DNA of 64,000 nt from Druceiella hillmani (lineage: Eukaryota; Arthropoda; Insecta; Lepidoptera; Hepialidae). Below, in pieces: positions 47,689-63,600 of this stretch. The stretch is from assembly GCA_039881145.1 (NCBI GenBank), contig JAYKKI010000061.1, positions 9,460,001 to 9,524,000 on the forward strand, given 5' to 3'. Position numbers and translations under genes: made by a program. Within the stretch, counting starts at the first letter, position 1; every line of letters begins with the position of its first letter. Under the pieces are notes generated by a model. It made no database searches and was not told the DNA's origin. It worked only from the letters and a program-made list of their open reading frames with translations.

Positions 47689-50600
47689 TATACCTAAATA
47701 ATGCTGGCAAAGTGTTGTACAAGAATTCCGATTCTTGTCGAAAATGTAAGACAAAAATAATCCATATTTTTTTGAATTGGGTTTTTATTACTGAGAAATA
47801 ATTTATTTCTCAATTAAAAGTATTTTTGGTTTTCAACATTTTCTAGGTAACAATTACATATACATGTTTCATTATCTTAGTGAGCCTCCATGTAAAAAGA
47901 AAAACATAACTGAATTCTTTTTCTGCAAAAGAATTCTGTTAGTTCAATGTTTAAAGGCGAATTGTTGTGTGAGGGAAGTTTAAATTGACTTTTTTAAAAC
48001 AATACAAGGAAATAGAAATATACAAAGATACAGAGATATTACTAGTACAAGTGTTACAAGTGAAGTGTGTTTGTTATGCTTAATCAATGATTATTTATAG
48101 TCTAGGGTATGCAGATAACGGACTGACAATGTTTGAAAAGAAACCAATATTTTAAATATATTACCTTGACTAGTTGACAGATACATGTTTTTGGTGATAT
48201 GGACTAATCGTTGGAAACAAGATTAATAGGATGCTTACTTAGAAACAGATCGTCTACTTGTTCGTGGGGATGATAACTAAACTGATTACAATATGATTTA
48301 TTACAAAAGCGTGGTTATCTATAATAACATTTAAAAACCAAAACAGGATGCAATGTTTACTCTGAAGCAGATCGTTTACATTATTTATGGAAGTGATAAC
48401 TTAAATTTATTACAAAGGGTGGTTATCTAACATTTACAAAGGGCGGTTATATAACAGAATAAGTTATTGTCGTCTCGTTTTATCGCTTTGATGATGGGTG
48501 TACCCTGCAGGACGCTTAATCATTGTGTTTCTTTGAAATAGTGTTTTTTGTGAACGGGACAAAATATAAAAAACAATTCTTGACTATAACTATCTTGTTT
48601 TGGTGTCAGAAATTCATAGAAACTCATTGAATTGAATGATCATGCATAATAGAATAAGTAGTGTTCCTAGAATAAGAGAGAAATACAAAAATATATCGAA
48701 GAGGGCGAGAGATTTATTTGATGCAATCGGTATATTGGGTGATGGAAACATCGAACGAAATTAAGAAATTGAATGCAATTAAAACGAGTCCTGTGCAGAA
48801 AAATTACAGAATCAAATTATATTAAAGTGCAAATATTCGACGTCAAAGAAATTGTGTATGTGAAGATGAAAAATGAAAGTTCAAAAGGACATTCGAATCA
48901 TATCACGAGGAAAGAGTGGAAAATAAGAAATTGGCAAAACAGTAATGTATAAAAGTGATAGGCGAGAAAAGGAAACCGGACAGATGTGGGTAAACAGATT
49001 TGAGAAAAATCTAAAAGATGGTGATGTAAGGTAAAGGAACAATGCTACAGCGTGTTCAAAAGTGAATAAAAAGAAAATGTTAGGTTACAAATGTAAACGT
49101 TATTTTATCTTTGATGACGTATAATTTTTTCGAACAATAGTATAATTAAAAAAATTGCTTGAAATAATCACTCAATACCGTATACTACAAATTAATTGTA
49201 CATCGCTGAATGAATTTTTATTTATATAATCGTTTATTAAATAATTACATGTGAATATTCATAGTTTTATATTGTGATAGAAAACGAAAACGAAATAACG
49301 AATACGAAACAATAATCGTGAAACGCAAACTTTTCTATATGTTTTGTATTATCTCATAATAAGATTTTATTGTTTCATTTTTTTATTCGATTGTAATTAA
49401 TTTGGCTTATTAAAATTATGAAACATGTATTATCGTAGCGCGGTTATGTCAGCACTGCTTGCAAAATTTAATTTCTTCCAAACAAATTCAAGAGTAAATC
49501 ATACAATGTAAGATATATAACAAAACAACTTGCCATTAATTTGAAAATAAAACTATACATACAATATTTTTGTATATCCACGAACTATCAATTATTACCA
49601 AAAGCGAAACTTTCTCTTCCTCAAAAAAGAAACTTCACTTGTCGCTCAATTTTTAGCAATAATAAATGTTCAAATAGTTACAAAGTTAACAAATGTTATA
49701 ATAATATACATCTGTTTCATACATGTAAGCATACATACACAATAAACATGTAATGATTTCACTTAGTAACCTTATTCATTTTGGCTTTTCAATAGAGTTG
49801 GACAAAAATTACCAATTATACTCCCGGAACTAATCCGACTCATGGTCTTTTTAAGACAACTGTTTCTTTGTTAATATATTTTGCATAATAATTCTAAATT
49901 TATTGCCTATTTTAAACTGCGAAAAATATGTTTCCAAAGAAGCAATATTTGGCGCCGCTTTTACATAAGAAAAACATTTTCAACAAGAAAAATATGTGGG
50001 AATTTTGAAGTCGATAGGGATAAACATAGATAATAGCCACTGAACTAAAGACTGCATACATAGTTAGATTAATCTCATTAACGTTTCATTAAGACTATAT
50101 TCCTTTGGGTTACTTCCATAACATAACGTTCGGCTTTAATTTGTACTAAATTAATAAATATGAAAGAATTATAATAGTTACATGCCGTAAAATAACTTCC
50201 TAAATAGTATTAAGTACTATATGATTTCACTAAAATGGTTTCCTTGTAGTCCATATTTTTTAAAAATTCTCCGATTTATAGTTTTAAAATTTAAATGTTT
50301 ATAACAGCAATTTTTACTCGTACATAAACATATTAAATATTATGATTTCGAATATCTTTGTTTTATATTTTAAAGTCCGAAAAATATATATCAAATATCA
50401 AATTCGTGAACTTTTGGAGTAATGGTTAAAATGGTTTGTTATAACGTAGTCATTTTCTCGAAACAATTAAAAATTGTAAATCCAACTTCACAATCATTTT
50501 GTGACACTTTTCCCTGAAAATAATTATTGTATATTATTTCCATAGCCGATAAAGCGGAGAGATCTGTTTTTGTCATATGTCTTGGATTATCCACGCATTT

Positions 50601-51560
50601 TGAATTAGGCACGAAAACACAAAAAAATGTACGCACATCACAAGCACTTGTGCATACACTTGTAATATACGATACATACACAATCACATAAAATAGGTAC
50701 GCTACGTGTGCGCATACACATATACATACTTGGATACACGTATTTAAAAAGTCAAACACATATGCGCGAATTAATTAGCTTGAGAGTGATAAAACAAAAC
50801 AATTATATAGATAAACTACGATCGAGACCATAAACATATTATAAAATCATTAAATATTCCTGAACAATCATACATCGGCAAAGGTAAGAAGCAGCTATTA
50901 TAAAGTTAACTGGAAGAAGTTTTATATACATAGTGCATCGGCCACAATAAAGTTAAAATAACACAACTTTAGTTAAGTCGGTTACTTCCTTTTTCTTAAT
51001 TTATTTTGGAAAATCTTGTAATTTAAATTGAAAAATTAAACTCAATTTAACTATACTAAGTTGTCATTAAATTTATATGTGAATATATATTTCTCTTTAA
51101 GTTGATTTCTCATGTTAACGGAGTGTCGATATTGACGATTTATTGGCATTTGGACAGTTAAAAATTTTCGAACACGCGAGTATGCATAATGATGCGAAAA
51201 AATTTTCTTTGCCATTACCACTTTGGCGGTCATCATCAAACAAAATATATTTAAAGAAAACGAATTGTGTTTTTCTAAAATCGCTTTGAATTCCTTGAAA
51301 AAAATTGAACGTGAAGTTTTATTTCAACACCACTTTCGCAAATGAAAAAATTACTTTTTATAATTTTGTAAACCTAAAGAGAACAAATTGACGTTTTCAA
51401 ATTATCATAATCAATACGTTTTTAACATGAAAACGAAAATATCGAAACACTTCAAGTACACATACGTATTGGGCGAAGATGTCGTTTTATTCAATGGTGA
51501 ATTTTATCGTAAACTTAATTTTACTAAGTATATGATGATAATACCATAGAAAGTATTCTG
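46566..51560. other. Intergenic stretch without a recognised gene, copy B
   Basis: Counterpart of 5333-10320, with the (AT)n tract at 47640-47692 and the diverged tandem pair at about 48229-48437. Confidence 0.6.
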
Positions 51561-51565
51561 GAAAA

Positions 51566-51622
51566 TATAAAAAAAATCTAGTAATCCGGGCCACGTATCA
51601 ACAGGTAAACAGTAAATCAGTT
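51566..51622 (+). promoter_or_regulatory. Possible core promoter of UGT copy B
   Basis: TATAAAAA at 51566 and TCAGTT at 51617, with an unusually long spacing. Weak evidence, as for copy A. Confidence 0.2.
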
Positions 51623-51740
51623 TCTAATTCATCTACAAGGTTAAATAAATCAAACATTCAAAACATCAGTTAATGGTAATATTATTGGTAGCTATACTAC
51701 ACATTAGCCTTGCGACTTCTAACATAAGATAACGTGCAAA

Positions 51741-52589
51741 ATGTGTGGAAGTTTTTTCTTTATTTTATACTTTATTGTTACCACCTTAAGTGTTAGTGTC
51801 GACGGTGCAAGAATATTAGCAGTGTTTCCAACACCGTCCCACAGTCACCAAGTTGTATTCAACGCATTGATAAAAGCATTAGTGACAAATGGCCACCAAA
51901 TTACATTAGTTACGCCAGATCCCCTCGAATTGAGTATAAACTATCAAAATGTGACTCAAATAAATCTTCGTGATATATCGTACAAACTGTATTTAGAGAA
52001 TATTGATATAACTAACGTCGGTTTTACGTCAAACGGTGACTACACCGCTATTGTATTTAATTTTTACCGGGCCATGTTACAAGTCCTTGCTGGTCAGTTT
52101 CAAACGCCGGCAGTGAGAAAATTGATAAAATATCCTGAAGTGCATCAGTTTGATCTTTTCATAGGTGCATACTTAATACCTCAGGTTTTTGCATTCGCAG
52201 ATTTGTACAAAATTCCCTCAATTGGTATAAATTCCTTGCAACAATTTGAATTTCAATTTAAAATTATGGGTAACCCCACCCATCCTCGCCTCTATTCTCA
52301 TGCCTACTCTACAGACATAGGACACCCGATGAGTTTTTGGGAGAAATTATCGTCCTTATATTACTCATTAAAAATTGATTTTTTACTAGGCTTTGAACAC
52401 TTTCCGCAAAGCGACAAGTTACTGAAAAAAGATTTTTTGTTAAAAAATGTAAATATGGAGAAATTAATGAAAAGTGTCGATATTGTGTTCGTTAATTCGA
52501 ACTCTGTCTTCAGCGGGGCGAGGCCCAATGTCCCGCAGAACGTCTTTTTGGGTAATACGCATTTCAAAGATGAATTAGCGCTTCCTGAG
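51741..52589 (+). CDS. UGT copy B exon 1
   Basis: 283 codons from ATG to GAG|GTTAGT, phase 0. It holds the signal peptide and the N-terminal acceptor-binding domain, with [15 protein letters not shown] (about residues 23-37), FDLFIG at 137-142 and [12 protein letters not shown] near the interdomain linker. Protein identical to copy A. Confidence 0.93.
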
Positions 52590-53726
52590 GTTAGTATTTT
52601 TTTTTAATAAATATAGTGAATAAATATTTGTTATATATAATCAAATATAAAAAATACTATATAACTATAATATAAGATTTATAGTGAAAATTGACACAAT
52701 TCTTGAATTTAAATGTCAAAATCCATTAGTTCCTCACGAGCTTCTTTCATTTACTTATTTATCTGTCTGTAATTCTTAATTTTTGTTCCAGCATTTTTTT
52801 TAATTATTCAAAAATTACTTAACTATGTAAGTCAAATTTAATGTAAGTAATAAGCTTATTTACATTAAATTTGTACGATATACAGAGGTGACGTAATTTA
52901 CATTTTTGTTTATAATTATCTATATTGTTTCAAATTAAATAATTAAAAAAAAATGAAGCGTAAACATTCTTGAAATGTTTAGCTAATAATATATGTTTTT
53001 CTATTTAACGTAGTATATTGTAAGTTTAAATAATTAGGAATTCACATTTTATTGAATGATTAAAAGATACTGCATTATTAATTAATTTCGTATTGTGGTT
53101 TATCTGAGATTAGTGATTTTTTTCAAGTCACTAATGTGATTAGTGAGATATCTGAGATTAGTGACTTTTTGTCAAGTCAATAACGACATTAAATATCAAT
53201 GCAGTAATTTTTTAAATAAATTGTTTATTTTCGGAATTTGTTATGACACGAAAGTAGCTTTCTTGTTTTCGGAGCATAGTTAATACCAATAAATTATACA
53301 TGTCAATGTACACAAATTGTTATAGGTTACTAAACTTCTCATCTGAAGGTACAAGATGATAATAAATTTAGCGAAACAATTTGAAGACTAAAGTTCAATA
53401 ATTTTTCTAGTGAAGTGAAGTAAACGTTTCGAGTGCGAGTAGAATCCTCATTACGAGTTTCCGTTCAAATATAAACAAAATAACAGCTAATGGCAGCGTT
53501 TCTAATTAAGCAGTGCACATATTAAACTGTTTGACAATGGCGATTTTTTCATTATATAAATATATTGTTAAGTATGCTTTTCACAGGCATAAGAATATCG
53601 TGAATTTGCTAAACTTAAATTAATAACATAAAATTACTTTAGTTTTATTATTCTTAACTCTTTAACTATTTTTATCTAGCTCTATTTTAATCGATTTAAA
53701 AAAAAGGAAGTTCTTAATTCGACCAC

Positions 53727-53774
<48 letters not shown>

Positions 53775-56700
53775 TTTCACATATTTTTGGCGATGTTCCT
53801 GCATGACTGGTAATTTTAGATTTGTCATAAAAATAATATTATACTACAAGTGGAGCCAGGGTCTAATAGTGTAGTAGCGCTAAAAGTGCAAGTGTAATTA
53901 AAGTTGAACTAATTTTTAATAGACTTCAAAAGACCATTATTTTCCTTTCATGATTTTTCATTTGGAGAGACCTTGAAGCGTGAAACAACTAGGATATTAA
54001 ATTGCCAAGTAGGTAGGTATGTGTAGGTATACATAATACGAAATAACAAGGATATTAGTAGGCAGATAGGCAGGTCATATATAGAGGTTTTACGATAGCT
54101 TGAAGTAACTAGGATCTTAATAAGCAGGTAGATACGTATATACAGGTACACGCGAAATCATGAAAACCACTAGGTTATTATTAGCCTTGTATGTACGTGC
54201 AGGCATAAACAAAGGCATGAAACAATTATGGTATCGCATAAATAACATGTAACATAAATTGCGTGAATAACTAGCATATTGGTAGATAAATAGGTATGAA
54301 TATTATTATGCAGGTAGGTAGTATATACAAGTGTATATACACGCCAGAAGCAATTAAAATATAAGTAGACAAATAGGTAATTGTGCACAGATACATACAA
54401 AGGCATGAAGGAAATAGTATATTAAGAGGCAGGGAACCAAGTTTTAAAAATATACAAAAATAAATGAAGCAACAGATATATTAGTAGGAATGTAAATAGA
54501 TTAGTGAGTACGTACAGGTATATTCAAAGACATGAAACATCAGGATATCAATAAGTAGACATCTAAATACATACACGTTATATTATATACAATTTTTATA
54601 GTACGTACACTACTCATAACAGTATGCACGTATATAACTTGTCGTATATTCTTGCTGATAGCACATTAAATAATTTTCAAAATTGCCCGTTCTTGAAAAA
54701 TTGTTCGTTTGAAAAAAACAAATGTAGAAGGTATTTATGCGTCATTCTGGTTAAATTACAAATCATTATAGCATAATTAACGTTATTGAATATGCCAGAA
54801 TAATGAATGTTTAAATGAGCCTGCTAATGATTTTCGTCCAATGTTTTATGAACTACTTAGCATTACTGTGGCAATAACATAAATTAGAATTTAAGCCTTT
54901 GAAATGATTATATTAGTTGAAGCAGTGATTGAATTGAGGATTCTATAAATTGAACGTAACGTATGTTTTGCACTAATGTATTGAAATAATAATATTTACA
55001 AAGTCAATGTAAAAATGTAGTATTTTTTGGAAGATGTCATATTTCTTGAAACGATGAAACTAGGTGTTTATTTGACCCGCAAAACAAATTTGTTTCAAGG
55101 AAACTAAATTCAAGCAAGTGACTTTAGTTAGAAAATATTAAAAGAACCATATATATAAATTTGAAAAAAAAACCAACCCAAATTCAAGGCCAATCGAATT
55201 CAATCCAAATCCAGTGGTACTGAAAAGTATCTCGACATCAAACAAATTAAAATATAAAAATTCACGATATTTCAGTAAAATTATCATTATCATGATAATC
55301 GCAAGACTTGGAACTAAGAAACATGTAGCTTATTTGAGTACTGTGTGTAAATCTTCAAATTTAAAACACCGAGCATTCAGTCTATTTACGCTTACAATGC
55401 TACAATAAATACCAAATTTAAAACGTAAAATTGAACATTAATTGCATAAATACGTCTTTTAAGCGAGGTCGTTTTCCTGTAAACCATGACAAAATTTTCA
55501 TTCGATTAAAAAAAGGAAGATTTTTGATTTTGACACTATGTATTTATGTTACCCTTGAAAAACTATCAAGACGATCTCAGTATGTTTAAAGGTCATCACT
55601 AAAGCGACATAGGAAAAAAAACCGACGTACAGCAAGGCGTGTAAACGAGAGAGATAAAAAGGAAGACGTAGATTAATTAATAAATCGGTAATAAGTTGTA
55701 AGTTTATATTGAATACAAAATACAAGCCGTACATTTATAATGCTTTATTTTATTACGATTATGAGCATATAATCAGCATCAATATTAATATTAGCAATAT
55801 TATAAGCAGGTACTATTAAATGTTATTAGTTCGAATTTTGTATGCAATTTTTTAATAATATAAAAAAATATTATAAAAAAACATGGGGTCTTATATCCAA
55901 AATTACTCTTAGTAATTTTCATACACGTCAATAAGTATGCTCATGAGGCATATGTCAGTATGGGTAAATGTAATTTTATTCAAATTATGTTCTCTTATTA
56001 TTAAATCGAGCAAATTTAATGGAAATAATACTGTAGTCAACTTCAATCCGTCTAACAGCGTCTATATTTATCATAAATATTTTATAAAAGTGACATTAAA
56101 TGGAGGCTCACAACATAACGTTAAACAGGTGGTGCTGAGATAAAGCTCAAGAAAAAGTTTTGCTTTCATTAAGCAAGCTACGTACACTCATTTTTAAGTC
56201 TCAATAAATTCAGAGATAAGAAGTAGGTATATGCTTCCAAGTAGTTAATTAACCTTTTCTTCAAAATTTAAGTACCATAGTCCTGGTTTAATCTGGAACT
56301 AAATTATTGAAGTATGACGGGGCGCATACATAAGTATACGCACAATTTTTTTAAGACTGTGGCTCATATGATGTGAAATATTTTGTCTGTAAATTATAGA
56401 CAGAAAATCACAAGTCATGGACAAAAAAATTTACATTCATAGTTCAAATTCGACTGGGCACGGAGATTGTTAGATTTGATTTGATTTTCATTGTGAGATG
56501 TTGATCAATCTGTAGGTCAAGATCTTTTATAGTCGAAGTAAAAGGGATAACATAACCATTAGTGAAAAACTGTGGTTTATTGGACTGGACTTTCCACGGA
56601 AGTTTCTGAGTACCAATATTGATAGGCTGCGACTTATTGACCGATCAGTCTACATTCAATATACCAATGCAGCAAGAAATATCATCGGCCCTGCAGTGAG

Positions 56701-57542
56701 GTATTTCAGTGATTATCAGCATATAAATAATAGTTGGAAGACATTTGAATTACAAGTATAACAAAGAAGTTATAGTTTATTTTTCTGCACTAACCGTACA
56801 AAAAAAATGTTAAACAATAATATCTCAACTTCTCAAGTCTGAAGGAATTGATTTGCACCAAAACTGACGTTTGCATAAAGGTTTAAACCATCAATCGATT
56901 ATGATAGATATACCTCGATTATGCAATAATTATATACCAATTTTTCGTTCATATACATAAAAATGCATAAATAATCATAAAAATATTGATCAATACATTT
57001 CATCCAGGCAGAATAAAAATATGTCTAATACATGTAAACATATCTCAACATATAATAATTCTAGTTTCACATTCTCTTATTGTACGATGTGTATTGGCAC
57101 ATTCAAGTAGAGACACGATACGCGCAGCTCGTTGCTAACTATTTTAATCAGTCGAACCCGCGTGTGAACAGCCTTACAGAGAAGTACAATGAGTAGAACT
57201 AGCACAGTAGACTTGGATGTTATAAATAATATAGGGTAAATAGTATTTCGTATGGACTTTGTTACTATAAATATTTAAGGGTACATACTATTTTTATCAA
57301 ATTATTTACAAATGGATAATAATTTTATTTTTCACCATGTAAATATATCTTTCACAGACGTAAAAATGTAGTGTATATCTCAAAAAATTAAACATTATAC
57401 ACTGACACAGTATAGCTTAGTTGTATATATGCTAATATGTGGAAGTATGTTAGCGGTGAATGCACAACCTGGGAAGCTTTACTAAAATCATATTTTGTGG
57501 CAATTATTCTATAAAATCTATCTTTATGGAGTGAAGATACAC

Positions 57543-57611
<69 letters not shown>

Positions 57612-60600
57612 TATATATATACATGTATATATATTTATATATATACATTTTTTTTTCTTTTTTCTTTTTTTTTATTACCTTTTCTAAATCTAAATTAATT
57701 TATATAATATACCTTATCTGTAATTTTATGTACATATCGGGTCACCGGTAAATATGTATTGAAATATGAAAATTAGCATATAAGTAAAAGAAACAGTAAA
57801 TTTTTGACAATTTTTTCATAATGTCTTCATGGTACTATTAGATCATTTCTATCTGGAATTCGAAAGTCGCAAGAACACATAAAAATTTACTAAATGTTGG
57901 TACTCCTTCTTTAATTTTAAAAGTATTTGTCGATATAATTATTCATAGCTATAAAGAATACTAACATAAAAAGTACACAGGAAGTGTAGTAGAAACTTGA
58001 AGTTAGACGTAGTAGGAAATAAACCACGTTATATATATTAGAGATTATTAGAGGTGTTTAAGTTAATCTTAAGCTTAGAATATTGGAGGCGCTCAAATGT
58101 ATAGAACCCTCATTGTGCGAGTTCTACCGTTTTTTAACAAATTTTTCCTATTCAGATTTTTGTGAAACATTGTCAGACAATCTTCCTATGACGGGTTGCC
58201 GTATGACAAAATATATGGCAGCAAACTTGTGAGGACGACACCGTCGAATGTATCAAATTACCGTCAGTGCTCGGATATTTTCGTGCATCTACGGTTGTTT
58301 CCGGCACTTTCTCGTCTCTATGCGTTGTTAACATTTTTAACACTATGAAAAATACGTTACGAGTGACATCACTCGTACGATTTTATTATTTTGAATTTAT
58401 TGTTTCTTAATTCGAGTTCGTTATTTTAATTCTCATGATTTCGTTATTTTATTCATTTTTTTGTAATGTTACCTTTCAAAGTTTTTATTATTTTGAATTT
58501 ATTGTTTCTTAATTCGAGTTCGTTATTTTAATTCTCATGATTTCGTTATTTTATTCATTTTTTTGTAATGTTACCTTTCAAAGTATACTTTTTTTATACA
58601 ACGTGTACAAAACGCAATAAGTTTAATTTCTACCATGAAACACGCCTGTTTGTAGCCAGCTTTCAGTCAAAGTCTCCGCTCGCGTTTACTACTTAGATAT
58701 TAGTTAGCAGTGAGATATGCAACCAAAGATATATATCTTACATATATATGTAAACCCACTTTTTTTTAGTTTATATCTCAACTATTTGAATATGTATCAA
58801 TATATCTCGTTCTAAAGTTGTAACATTTTTCTAGACTATGTTAAATATGTGTTATATTTCACACAGTCTATATTAGTGATACATGCTATACAGTGTTATA
58901 TTTATCATAGCGATTACTCCATCTAAATTTTCTTTGTATATTTTAAGTTATGTTAATACAAAAACAAACAAACATCTAACAGCCTGATATATATTCAGTT
59001 GTCAAAAAAAGCACAAGTTTTATATTATTTTTTATGCTCTAAATAATATAATGGTTAAATACTAATTTTCTTGCTCTAAATTATTCCTCTTTTTACAAGC
59101 CATACATATAATCATCCACAAAAATTTACAGATATAATCATCCACAAAAATTGACAAATATAATCATCCACAAAAATTTACAAATATAATCTCCACAAAA
59201 ATTGACAAATATAATCATCCACAAAAATTGACAAATATAATCATCCACAAAAATTGACAAATATAATCATCCACAAAAATTTACAAATATAATCATCCAC
59301 AAAAATTGACAAATATAATCATCCACAAAAATTGACAAATACAATCATCTACAAAAATTTACAAATATAATCATACGCAAAAATTTGATAAATTGTTTTA
59401 TCCTTCTATACTCAAACTAGTCAGACAAAATTATTTTTTAACGTACACCTTTTCTTATTTTTGCTTTTACACTATATTAATCAGTGCAGACAATTAGTCA
59501 ATCATTATTGCCATATTTATTTTAAACATTACTTGATACGTAAAAAATAAAATAAAGTTTAAAAACATTTTTACAGGATCTCCAGAGCTACCTGGACGCG
59601 AGTAAAAATGGCGTCGTATACATGAGCTTAGGTTCCAACATCAAATCAAATAGGCTACCGGAAGACAGACGTCAAGTGTTCTTGGAGACTTTCCGCGAGT
59701 TGCCCTATGACGTCCTGTGGAAATGGGAGGACGATAACCTTCCCGGTAGACCGGATAATGTGCGCATCGCCAGGTGGTTGCCACAGAATGACGTATTACG
59801 TAAGTGCCGTTAGCCAAAATATTACGTAATTAATAACAAGCTACGTGCTATAAAACGAGCCAATTAAATGATGTTTACTATTGGTTAGTACTCTGGAGCT
59901 GTAATATTTCCTTAAAATGAATTTTTTGCTCATATTCATGAATGAATCTTAATATAATTAATATGTACGTATAATAAAATGGTAAAAGTAAAAAAGCTTT
60001 CACATTAGAGAAAATTGATTATTGAGAAGAAATTGTGTTCAGAAATCTCCGTCTTTATTTCGGTTTGATATTGTGCACATTAGGCAAAGACCACAAAATA
60101 GATTTTAATATAATTTCCAATATTATACAGTAAAGTGTGCGAAGAGTAACTGAGGTACGCATTTAGCCTGTTGTTATAAGGATACGATGGAAAACTAAAT
60201 ATTTATGTATATATTTAATATTTCCACTTTTTATGGAGTTCATTAAAAAGGAAAGGATATATTTTTCATGTAAACATTTAGTAAATTAATATAAATATTT
60301 TGTACCTTTTAAGATAAAATCACACGAACTTCATTGTAATTTATCCACAGTCAAATTGTGAGAATGTATAAACAATTCACCTATTCCATACTTTTATTTT
60401 CAGGCTCAATTTTATTTGATATTTTTTCCGAATTTTCTTCATCACCTTTTACTATTGTTTGAAAATTTGACAATTCATTTTAATACAAAGACCTAAATCC
60501 ACAGGCCATCCAAACGTGAAGTTATTTATAACTCAAAGCGGTTTACAATCAACGGAGGAGGGGATAAAATATAAAGTGCCAATGATTGGAATACCATTCG

Positions 60601-63600
60601 TGTTGGACCAGTTTTTCAATTCCAAGCGGCTGGAACACTTCGAAATTGGTATCCAGCTCGATATCATGACGATGACAGAAGAACAATTGAAGATAGCAAT
60701 CATACAAGTGATGGAAAACAAAATGTAATATATATTAATGTAACATTGTAATGACGCAATCGCCCGAATTATTTTTCCACCCGAATCGGAACATATAATA
60801 GTAGTTATATAATTTTGTAAGTTTAATGCGATGACATATTTTATATCAACAAAATTGTACTTATCGAATATTTCTACCCAAAACCTAAAGTATATTTCCA
60901 CAAACTATCATCCTTTTTAGTATTAATATAGTTTAATGTTTTATATAACTGTTAGAGAACAACTAAAATTGAAATTGTTTAGTTAGGAAAAATTTAATAG
61001 ATGGATCTGCTCTCAAATTTAATGCGAAATGTACATGCGATACGATAGAAAAATATTAATATTTCATTTATCTTTAATTATTAAGTTTTACAAAGAAATA
61101 AACAAGTTTCAAAAGTAGAAGTATAATTTAAAAATTACTGAATCAGTCTCTTACTTAAAATTGAAAGACGCAAGGAAATCTAAAAAAAAAAGAAAATAAA
61201 ATGAGTTTGAGAAATAATATTTTTTTCACAATTAAATGAAACTACGTGATGTAGTATTATTTCTACTTTCTTTTATGTACTACATACTACACTTTCTTTT
61301 ATACACTACATACTACATACGTAATAGTACATCACGTAGTTTCATTTAATTGTGAATAATGAATTTCTACAAAATTAACGCCAAATATATTCAATATTTT
61401 TTTTCGACCACATCTATAAAAATGTTTAGTTTTTAATATTTTTGGTTTGATACGAAGGATAAGCACTTTAAAATATATTCCAGCAGCGCACTTCATCTTC
61501 TTAAAAATATATTAGTGTGCATCTGAAAAGCTATCATCCTTCCAGTCTTCCGTTTTTCTAATATTGTTGCTAAAAACTTAAACGTTAATGCTAAATAGTC
61601 ATTGGTCTTGCCTACATTTGAGGATTTTCTTATGTTACTTTAAAGATATTTCATTATGGTATGTTTTGACATATATCGTTCTTCTTACAAACTACTATTT
61701 GGCTATAAAACTTTCATTCCAAATTTTATTTATGATTCTACTACAGGCGTTACTTATCCCGATTACGTCATAATATTTTATATATTCCAGAGAAGGATGG
61801 ATGCTATTGAAAATATTTAAATATCCAAAAAGATCTCCAAAAAACAATTGTTACCCTCCCCTCGATCTGCAAGATATCAAGTCGGAGGCAGTGCATTTCT
61901 CAGAAACCATTTAGGATTAAAAAAAAACCTTTCCTCTATCTGTAGAGGATCTTACAAAGTCGGGAAAATAAACGGGTGCAACACTCTACGTACAAACAGC
62001 GATCACGTCACTTAATATTGAGACAAATTAAAGTTAGCAAGAAGAAATTAACTAATTTCTAAAATTATAACATCCATGCCAAAATAATGCGAAACATAGT
62101 TCTATTATAAAGGAATAGAAATATAGTAACAACTGGAGAATAGATAGTTATCATTGCTCAGATATTAAAAATTTCCTTTATAGTCAAAAATTCAAATATA
62201 CATAAATGACCAAAGGATTGAGATCTAAATAGGTGGACCCCGTTCCCTATTAAATTCTGTCCATAAATTAAAAAAAGTGTCTGTTCGTTATTGAGTTTTC
62301 ACTTTGCGATTATTTTGTTTTTGTGCGTTTTAAGGATGTATGTAAAAAAAATCTAGAAAACTCAAGAGGCAAAAAGTAATTTCGTCTTTTATTTGTGTAA
62401 CGATCTACATTTTGCCAAACTTCAAAATACTATGTCAACGGGAAGTATCTTAAGACCTTGATGAGCGAGTTAGTCAACCAGAACAAAGAACGTATTTATT
62501 ATTCGTGAGCTGATCAGCATAACAAAGAAAGTTTGTTCAGAATTTTATGCATAAAATCAAACTGAGTATATTTCAAGCATGTTTCTGCAAAAAATACTTT
62601 TTTGGTCGTTTTCATTTCGTTTTTCAGAAACGGTTGATAAACTTCATAACATTTCTTAACATTTTTAACTAAGCTGAATGTGTAATTTATTTTAAAGATG
62701 GGCAACTTTATCTTATTATGTTATTATAGGTACGTTATTTTTTCCATGCTGTGTACTAAATATACGGCATATTGCCTTGTGCTTATATACAGACAAAATA
62801 TATATTTAAATAAGTACTGATTCCGGATTTAACGTGATCGTGTACGATTTATAGAAGACTTAAATAGTTGCTTATTTAAATGGACACGCAGAAAAACAAA
62901 TCGAAACCTAAGCCGACATAAAATTCGCCACGACCCTCAGCAGCGACGTGATCCGATCGCGGTAATATATTTCATAATTTATTAAACTATCCCATTGTTC
63001 TCTCGAATTTTGATATCAAAGCACTACGACTTACTTGCAAATTGTTACAAGTACATATGAAACTTTGAAAGATTTGTATGTTAAATACTGAAAACTGAAC
63101 TAACATAAAGTGTATAATTTGTATTTCGTGAATATTATTCACTAGTCTTCGATACAGTCAAGCTTGTACATCTCTTATAATGGTGGTCTAAAAAAATTAA
63201 ATTCAATTTTCTTTAGGCGTATTTTCCACAGCCTTTTGGAAAGCAGTCACGGACGTCCGTGCTCACAAAAGTGATACCTAAACGTTTGTTTTATTTTTTT
63301 TTTATAACCAATGAAAATCTGAGAATGCAAGTTTTGCAGTAGATACTCTTTAATTTTGATAATTCTATGGTGAAAAGTTTTCAAAAATCCTTTCTCTGCC
63401 TTGCCATTATGCTTTACAATAATATTCATTCCCTAAACCGTTTTCGTGGTGGATGATAATTATAGCGTGTGAAACAAAAGCTAAATAAATTGCCAAATAA
63501 TCATCAGAAGTAGTCGTCCCATTATTTCCTTAATAAGTTGTAACATAATAATTCAAAGACAAGTTTCTGTCATTTTTTCCCAGCCATACTTTCTTTCTTT

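Larger units (their letters stand above)
52590..59576 (+). other. UGT copy B intron 1
   Basis: 7.0 kb. It contains (AT)n at 53730-53772 and 57545-57646, the roughly 70-bp minisatellite at about 53974-54574, the antisense LINE fragment at about 56475-56730, a 102-bp tandem duplication at 58385-58588 and the 26-bp minisatellite at 59102-59385. Confidence 0.85.
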
